Positions 42,112 through 46,592 of a DNA stretch of 46,592 bases are shown here, piece by piece; within the stretch, counting starts at the first letter, position 1, and each line of letters begins with the position of its first letter. Source of the stretch: Massilia sp. YIM B02763 (GTDB taxonomy: Bacteria > Pseudomonadota > Gammaproteobacteria > Burkholderiales > Burkholderiaceae_D); contig NZ_JASNRD010000030.1 of the NCBI RefSeq assembly GCF_030412015.1, positions 1 through 46,592 of the forward strand. Direction: 5' to 3'. The translations under genes and the position numbers were made by a program. The notes under the pieces were generated by a model. That model worked only from the letters and a program-made list of their open reading frames with translations, ran no database searches and was not told the origin of the DNA.

Positions 42112-42552
42112 ATGACGTCAATCGTATCCGAGATCCCCGCCGCACCCAGCGCCGACGCCGCCGCGCGTTTCGGCAGCGCCTTCGCGTATGAAACCGACTG
42201 CTGGGACGTGCACGACGCCGTGTCGACGGGCCGGCGCGATTTCGTGCTGCTGGACGCGCGCAGTCCCGCACTGTATGCGCAGGGCCACCTGCCGGAGGCC
42301 GTCTGCATGCCGCACGCGAAGATCGTCGCGGCCACCTTGCGCGACTATCCGATGGATACCTTGTTCGTCGTCTACTGCGCGGGACCGCACTGCAACGGCG
42401 CGCACCGCGCCGCCTTGCGCCTGGCCCGGCTGGGTCGGCCCGTCAAGCTGATGATCGGCGGCGTGACGGGCTGGCGCGACGAAGGGTTCGACCTGGTGAC
42501 GGACGACGCGGCTCCGGGCGGCGTCAGCGGCAATCGCCCACCTTGTCCTTGA
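42112..42552 (+). CDS. Rhodanese-like sulfurtransferase
   Basis: The 146-residue protein has a single rhodanese domain. It carries the D-A-R motif FVLLDARSPALYAQGHLPEAV and the active-site loop VVYCAGPHCNGAHRAALRLARLG, with a Cys in the first loop (VVYCAG) as the persulfide-carrying residue and a second Cys in PHCNG. It should be a cytosolic thiosulfate or persulfide sulfurtransferase. AGGAGGAC precedes the ATG. Its 3' end overlaps the convergent hydrolase gene by 29 bases. The divergent FtrA-type regulator is likely its controller. Confidence 0.88.
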   Translation: MTSIVSEIPAAPSADAAARFGSAFAYETDCWDVHDAVSTGRRDFVLLDARSPALYAQGHLPEAVCMPHAKIVAATLRDYPMDTLFVVYCAGPHCNGAHRAALRLARLGRPVKLMIGGVTGWRDEGFDLVTDDAAPGGVSGNRPPCP

Positions 42553-43588
42553 GCACCCGGTACTGGGCCGCCAGCAATGGCGGATTCGGATCGTGCCCCG
42601 CGCGGTCGACCAGCACGAAGTCCTTCTTCGGCGCCCGGATGCTGTCGTAATACGCCTTGCTCGCCTTCGGCATCGTCACCAGGTCCTGCGCGCCCTGGAG
42701 CATGTAGACGGGGACGTCGAATGACGGTCCCAGCTTGTAGAGGTCGATCCTGGACCCGATGCCGTCGCCGTGCAGGCCGACGAACTGCAGCCAGGAGTAA
42801 TCCTCGCCAGCCGTGTAGGCGGCTTCGTACTCCGGCGTGTCGTAGCCGGGGGCCGGCCGCCACCAGGCCTGCGGCGCCGGATCGGTGCTCATCGCCTCGT
42901 ACTTGCGCAGCACGCGGCGCAGGATGCCGGGGCTGCGCGGGTCGGTCCAGGGCGGCGGGCCGATCTTGTCCAGCTTGGCGACGGCATCACCGTCGCCGGC
43001 CGCGCGCGCCTGCGACAGCCCGGCGTCGTAGCTGTCGCGCCCCGCGAAGCCGCGCACCAGCTGCGCCGTGCCGACGAAGGCGCAGAACCAGGCCGGGCTG
43101 GCCTTGGCCATGTACACCCCGAGGGCCGACGACCACGAGCCCCCGAACAGGATCACCTTGCGCTTGCCGAAGCGGCGCGCCGCGTACCGTGCCGCCTCGA
43201 TGCCGTCGTCGCGCAGGCGCTCGATCGTCAAGGGCTGGTCGTCCGTCATGGGCGTGCGCTGGTAGGTCTTGCCGGCGCCGCGCTGGTCCCACTGCACCAG
43301 CGTGAAGTCCCGTTCCCAGGCCTGGTAGACCGTGTCCGCATACGGCGTCAGCGGATTGCCGGGGCCGCCGTGCACGAGCAGCAGCACGGGATTGGCGCAG
43401 CTGGCGCCCTTGATCCTGACCCATTGCGGGATGCCGCCGATGGTCACGTAGCCCTGTTCGTCGACGGGCTTGCCCGGCGCCGTGCAGACGGTGTCCGGGA
43501 GCTGGGGATCCGGCGCGGCGGCGCGGGCGGCACCGGCGGCCAGGAGGACGGAGAGCAGGGCGCAATACGGGATCGGCGGGCGCGGCAT
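42524..43588 (-). CDS. Exported proline iminopeptidase-like alpha/beta hydrolase
   Basis: The 354-residue protein has a signal peptide (about 1-23, ARAAAPDPQ). The alpha/beta-hydrolase core shows HGGPGNP as the oxyanion motif, LFGGSWSSALGVYMA with nucleophile Ser, and the acid-base residues in LQGAQDLVTM and RAGHDPN. HGGPGN and GGSWSS match the proline iminopeptidase / S33 family. It may remove N-terminal proline from peptides in the periplasm. The ATG at 43588 is chosen because AAGGAGCC lies just upstream. It converges on the rhodanese gene with a 29-base overlap. Confidence 0.88.
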   Translation of the reverse strand: MPRPPIPYCALLSVLLAAGAARAAAPDPQLPDTVCTAPGKPVDEQGYVTIGGIPQWVRIKGASCANPVLLLVHGGPGNPLTPYADTVYQAWERDFTLVQWDQRGAGKTYQRTPMTDDQPLTIERLRDDGIEAARYAARRFGKRKVILFGGSWSSALGVYMAKASPAWFCAFVGTAQLVRGFAGRDSYDAGLSQARAAGDGDAVAKLDKIGPPPWTDPRSPGILRRVLRKYEAMSTDPAPQAWWRPAPGYDTPEYEAAYTAGEDYSWLQFVGLHGDGIGSRIDLYKLGPSFDVPVYMLQGAQDLVTMPKASKAYYDSIRAPKKDFVLVDRAGHDPNPPLLAAQYRVLKDKVGDCR

Positions 43589-43704
43589 GGAGGCTCCTTG
43601 GACGCGATGCCGTCCATCGTAGCGATTGCCAGGATGGCAAGTCAACGCATTTTGCGAACGTATCCAGGATTACAATGCACGGATACTCATCCGCAAGGAG
43701 CGCC

Positions 43705-45129
43705 ATGTCCACGCTGTCCCGCCTGCTGTCCGCCCTGAGCCTGCTGACCGCTGCCTGCCAGGCCTGGGCGGCGCCCCAGCCCGCCACCGTCCGCCTCGAC
43801 TACATGCACAGCGGTAATGCGCTGTCCGAGCAGTACGCCGTCGAGCGCGTGCTGATCGAGCCGCTGCCCTGGCCGGGCGACATGGCCCGCGTCTTCGACG
43901 ACACCAACCGCGGCAACAACCGCGTCGAGGTGGCCGATGCGAAGACGGGCGAGCTGCTGTACTCGCGCGGTTTTTCGACGGTGTTCGCGGAATGGAAGTC
44001 GACGGAGGAGGCGAACCGGGTCAGCCGCGGCTTCCACGAATCCGTGCGCTTTCCGCAATTCGACCGTCCCGTGCGCGTGCGCATCCTCAGGCGCGACGAG
44101 CGCAATCTGTTTTCCGTCGCCTGGAGTGTCGACGTCGATGCGGCCGCGCCGGACGTCGTGCGCACGCAGCCGCCGGCGCCGGCCAAGCCGATTCCCATCC
44201 GGGTCAACGGCCCGTCGCCGCAGAAAGTCGACCTGCTGGTGCTGGGCGACGGCTACACGCAGGCCGACATACAGAAGTTCGAGGCCGACGTGCGGCGCCT
44301 GGCCGGCCACTTGTTTACCGTGTCGCCGTTCAAGGAAAGGGCGGACGATTTCAACGTCTGGGCGCTGGCGGTGCCGACGGGGGAATCGGGCATCACGCGG
44401 CCGTCGACGGGCGTGCACCATGCGTCGGCGCTCGGCACGCGCTACGACATCTTCGGCAGCGAGCGCTACGTGCTCACGCTGGACAATCGCGCACTGCGCG
44501 ACATCGCCCAGTACGCGCCCTACGAATTCATCGAGATCCTCGTCAACAACGACACCTATGGCGGCGGCGGGATCTTCGGCCAGTTCAGCACGGCCGCGGC
44601 GAGCAACGATTGGGCGAACTACCTGTTCGTCCACGAGTTCGGCCATCACTTCGCCGGCCTGGCGGACGAGTACTACACCTCGCCCGTCGCCTACCAGTCC
44701 AGCGGAGCGCGCATGGAGCCATGGGAGCCGAACGTGACGGCGCTGCGCGACCCGGCCAAGGTCAAGTGGAAGCGCCACGTGCATGAAGGCACCCCCTTGC
44801 CGACGCCCTGGCCCAAGCAGGAATACGAAGCCTATTCGCGCGACTACCAGAAGCGGCGCGCCGCGCTGCGCGCGCAGAACCGGCCCGAAGCCGAGATGAA
44901 CGCGCTGTTCAGGGACGACCTGGCGCACGTGAACGCCCTGTTCGCCAAGGCGCGGTACCGCCAGGCCATCGGCGCCTTCGAAGGGGCGAACTACGAGGCC
45001 AGCGGCTACTATCGCCCGGCGATGCAGTGCATCATGTTCGACCGCAGCGAACGGTTCTGCCCGGTCTGCCGCGACGGCATCACGGACATCATCGACCTCT
45101 ACGCCGGTCCGGCCCGAAACACCCGGTAA
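43705..45129 (+). CDS. Secreted M64-type metallopeptidase
   Basis: The 474-residue protein has a signal peptide (about 1-23, CQAWAAPQ) and an M64-type zinc motif: H310-E-F-G-H314 followed by HFAGLADEYY with a third ligand Asp at 321. Upstream of it is a beta-rich N-terminal domain (about 25-165) and the conserved DLLVLGDGYTQADIQKFEADVRRLAGHLF stretch. The C-terminal region has MQCIMFDRSERFCPVCRDGI, a Cys-containing tail. M64 enzymes include IgA-type peptidases; a general protein-degrading role is safer. AAGGAGCGCC precedes the ATG. Confidence 0.9.
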   Translation: MSTLSRLLSALSLLTAACQAWAAPQPATVRLDYMHSGNALSEQYAVERVLIEPLPWPGDMARVFDDTNRGNNRVEVADAKTGELLYSRGFSTVFAEWKSTEEANRVSRGFHESVRFPQFDRPVRVRILRRDERNLFSVAWSVDVDAAAPDVVRTQPPAPAKPIPIRVNGPSPQKVDLLVLGDGYTQADIQKFEADVRRLAGHLFTVSPFKERADDFNVWALAVPTGESGITRPSTGVHHASALGTRYDIFGSERYVLTLDNRALRDIAQYAPYEFIEILVNNDTYGGGGIFGQFSTAAASNDWANYLFVHEFGHHFAGLADEYYTSPVAYQSSGARMEPWEPNVTALRDPAKVKWKRHVHEGTPLPTPWPKQEYEAYSRDYQKRRAALRAQNRPEAEMNALFRDDLAHVNALFAKARYRQAIGAFEGANYEASGYYRPAMQCIMFDRSERFCPVCRDGITDIIDLYAGPARNTR

Positions 45130-45148
45130 CAAACTCCCGCCTGTGGCG

Positions 45149-45164
45149 GCGCACCACGGTGCGC
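45149..45164 (+). other. Small palindrome after the M64 gene
   Basis: GCGCACC-AC-GGTGCGC is a perfect 7-base stem with a two-base loop, 20 bases after the stop. It lacks a T-run, so its use as a terminator is uncertain. Confidence 0.4.
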
Positions 45165-45245
45165 TGTCGTACAGAGGGGTGGAGGCGGCCGTCTTATTCT
45201 TCTTTCCATATCCACAAGACATATTGGACCGGAAAGGGAATCACC

Positions 45246-45803
45246 ATGAACAAGCTCCTCGCCACCCTGCTGTGCGGCCTGCTGGCCGCCAACACCTACG
45301 CCCAGACCAAGGACAACGACAAGCGCAGCGCCACCTCGGCGCCGATCGGCCAGGCTGTCTCCGGCCACAACACCACCGCCGCCGGCGTGTCCGGCACGGG
45401 CCTGAACAAGGACGGCACCGCGAACACCGGTTCCGCCCATGCGGAAACGGGCCAGAAGGCGGCCGGCATCGACGCCAACGGCAAGGTCGTCGGCAAGAGC
45501 ACGTCCGTGATCGGCGTTACCGACGGCAAGTCGGACAACGTCAATGCCAACGCCACCAATACCACCGCACCGAACTCGAAGGCATCGGACGCGCCGGCGA
45601 CGGGCGGCCGCGGCAAGGCCGGCACCAAGGCCGAGAAGGAAATCATCAAGTCGAACTCGGCCAAGGTCCACGAACCGGCGGGCAGCCGCATGAAGACCGA
45701 GGGTTCGGTCGAAGCGAAGCACGAGAAAAATGCCGAGGTGAAAGAGAAAACCGAGCGCAAGCTCGACGCACGCGCCGCCGGCAGCGCCGCCGAAAACCGC
45801 TGA
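45246..45803 (+). CDS. Exported low-complexity protein (paralogue pair, member 1)
   Basis: The 185-residue protein has a signal peptide (MNKLLATLLCGLLAANTYAQ, cleaved after about residue 20) and an Asn/Thr/Gly/Ala-rich, low-complexity body, then a Lys/Glu-rich tail (EAKHEKNAEVKEKTERKLDARAAG). No catalytic motif is visible. Its signal peptide closely resembles that of the next gene. GGGAATCACC precedes the ATG. Probably a periplasmic or cell-surface protein with structural or protective role, but function is unknown. Confidence 0.78.
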   Translation: MNKLLATLLCGLLAANTYAQTKDNDKRSATSAPIGQAVSGHNTTAAGVSGTGLNKDGTANTGSAHAETGQKAAGIDANGKVVGKSTSVIGVTDGKSDNVNANATNTTAPNSKASDAPATGGRGKAGTKAEKEIIKSNSAKVHEPAGSRMKTEGSVEAKHEKNAEVKEKTERKLDARAAGSAAENR

Positions 45804-45954
45804 AAACTTTTGTCACAACTTTAACAACTGCCGCGTTAGCTAAGTGAAGTGCCGAACAGAGTACATACGGCAACAAGCCTAATCTGACAGTGCACAAACA
45901 AGAACGACAGGCGCCACGGCGCCACCCCACCATACAAACAAAAGGAGAATCACC

Positions 45955-46464
45955 ATGAACAAACTGCTCGCTACCCTGATCGCCGGCCTGTTCGCTACCT
46001 CGGTCTATGCACAGACCCAACCGACCGTCGCCACCGGCGCCAGCGGCATGAACGGCACCACCGCTTCGTCGACCACCGGCAACGCCGACGCCGACAAGGA
46101 CATCGCCAAGGCCGACCAGAAAGAAGCCAAGGAAATGTCGAAGCAGAACGAAAAGATCGAGAAGGCTTCGGCCAAGGCATCGGAAAAGAAAGCCGACGCC
46201 CAGGCGAAAGCTGACAAGAAGGTCGCCAAGGCACAGGAAAAAGTCGCCAAGGCCGATCCGGAAGACCGCGCCAAGGCATCCGCCAAGGCCGAGGAAAAAA
46301 TCGCCGACGCCAACTACGACGCCCAGAAGACCATGATCAAGGCCGACGAAAAGGCCCAGAAGAAGATCGTCGACGCCAACGCCGACAAGGCCAAGGCACA
46401 CGCCAAGGGCAACGAGAAGCGCGCCGAAGCCATGGCCGAAGCGCACAAGGACGCCGCCAAGTAA
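45955..46464 (+). CDS. Exported Lys/Ala-rich helical protein (paralogue pair, member 2)
   Basis: The 169-residue protein has the same kind of signal peptide as the previous gene (MNKLLATLIAGLFATSVYAQ). The mature part is a long, charged, Lys/Ala/Glu-rich helix without cysteine, with many KADE-type near-repeats (ASEKKADAQAKADKKVAKAQ and so on), which resembles histone-H1-like or LEA-like disordered or coiled-coil proteins. No family call is safe. AAAGGAG is close before the ATG and a strong terminator follows. Confidence 0.78.
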   Translation: MNKLLATLIAGLFATSVYAQTQPTVATGASGMNGTTASSTTGNADADKDIAKADQKEAKEMSKQNEKIEKASAKASEKKADAQAKADKKVAKAQEKVAKADPEDRAKASAKAEEKIADANYDAQKTMIKADEKAQKKIVDANADKAKAHAKGNEKRAEAMAEAHKDAAK

Positions 46465-46477
46465 TCGGCAGCGTGCG

Positions 46478-46495
46478 GGACGGGGCGACCCGTCC
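46478..46495 (+). other. First hairpin after the last gene
   Basis: GGACGGG-GCGA-CCCGTCC is a perfect 7-base stem 14 bases after the stop codon, just upstream of the main terminator. Confidence 0.5.
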
Positions 46496-46498
46496 TTC

Positions 46499-46535
46499 AA
46501 ACAAAAACGGACCCGTCATGGGTCCGTTTTTGTTT
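46499..46535. terminator. Strong bidirectional intrinsic terminator
   Basis: AAACAAAAACGGACCC and GGGTCCGTTTTTGTTT are perfect 16-base arms around GTCAT; the A-run on one side and T-run on the other make it work in both directions. Confidence 0.92.
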
Positions 46536-46551
46536 GGGTGCATCGAACGTT

Positions 46552-46576
46552 TGGTGGGCATGTGATGCCCACCCTT
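46552..46576. repeat. Family B dispersed palindrome (partial)
   Basis: TGGTGGGCATGTGATGCCCA followed by CCCTT matches the first half of the copy at 9790-9856. It follows the terminator of the last gene. Confidence 0.75.
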
Positions 46577-46592
46577 GTATCTTGATTGAGTT

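Overview
The window looks like a chromosomal segment of a high-GC betaproteobacterium, most likely Oxalobacteraceae (Massilia-like). The basis is the gene set (paa operon with PaaX, TonB receptors, DarP/PmbA pair, FtrA-rhodanese pair), the strong GC bias at third codon positions, and two families of short intergenic palindromes. The genus is an inference from general resemblance, not from a search. I saw no rRNA, tRNA, CRISPR array, prophage or insertion sequence.

Layout. 1-2216 (minus): a compact operon darP-mogA-carboxylesterase-small protein, divergent from pmbA (tldE). 3700-5270: two tandem nitroreductases, the first preceded by a striking stem that would bury its ribosome binding site. 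5289-7311 (minus): an SGNH-like hydrolase and an M14-type carboxypeptidase; a small DUF2442-like protein follows on the plus strand. 7739-20286: the aerobic phenylacetate catabolon, paaX divergent from paaABCDE-paaG-paaH-paaI-paaK-paaY-paaZ and a cupin gene. PaaK activates phenylacetate to its CoA thioester, PaaABCE epoxidises the ring (PaaD matures the complex), PaaG isomerises the epoxide to the oxepin, PaaZ opens and oxidises it, and PaaH dehydrogenates 3-hydroxyadipyl-CoA. PaaI and PaaY remove dead-end or toxic CoA esters. paaF and paaJ are absent from the window. 20322-22425: a LysR regulator divergent from a tartrate/D-malate-type dehydrogenase, then a HAD phosphatase.

23496-29852 holds a 2118-residue mosaic surface protein (DUF4347, beta-propeller-like region, Ig-like and cadherin-like domains, calcium-binding repeats, RTX, DUF4214). 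30254-36029 has a secreted M1 aminopeptidase divergent from a TonB-dependent receptor. 36290-41006 carries argH, a secreted NTF2-like protein, a GNAT acetyltransferase, a secreted cyanophycinase and a membrane-anchored unknown. 41061-46464 carries FtrA divergent from a rhodanese, a secreted proline iminopeptidase-like hydrolase, a secreted M64 peptidase and two small exported proteins with nearly identical signal peptides.

The most notable signals are non-coding. They are a 23-bp two-bulge stem over the nitroreductase start, a 37-bp PaaX-type operator, and two dispersed palindrome families that sit almost exclusively at gene 3' ends, including three sites inside the paa operon. No intergenic gap exceeds about 300 bases.
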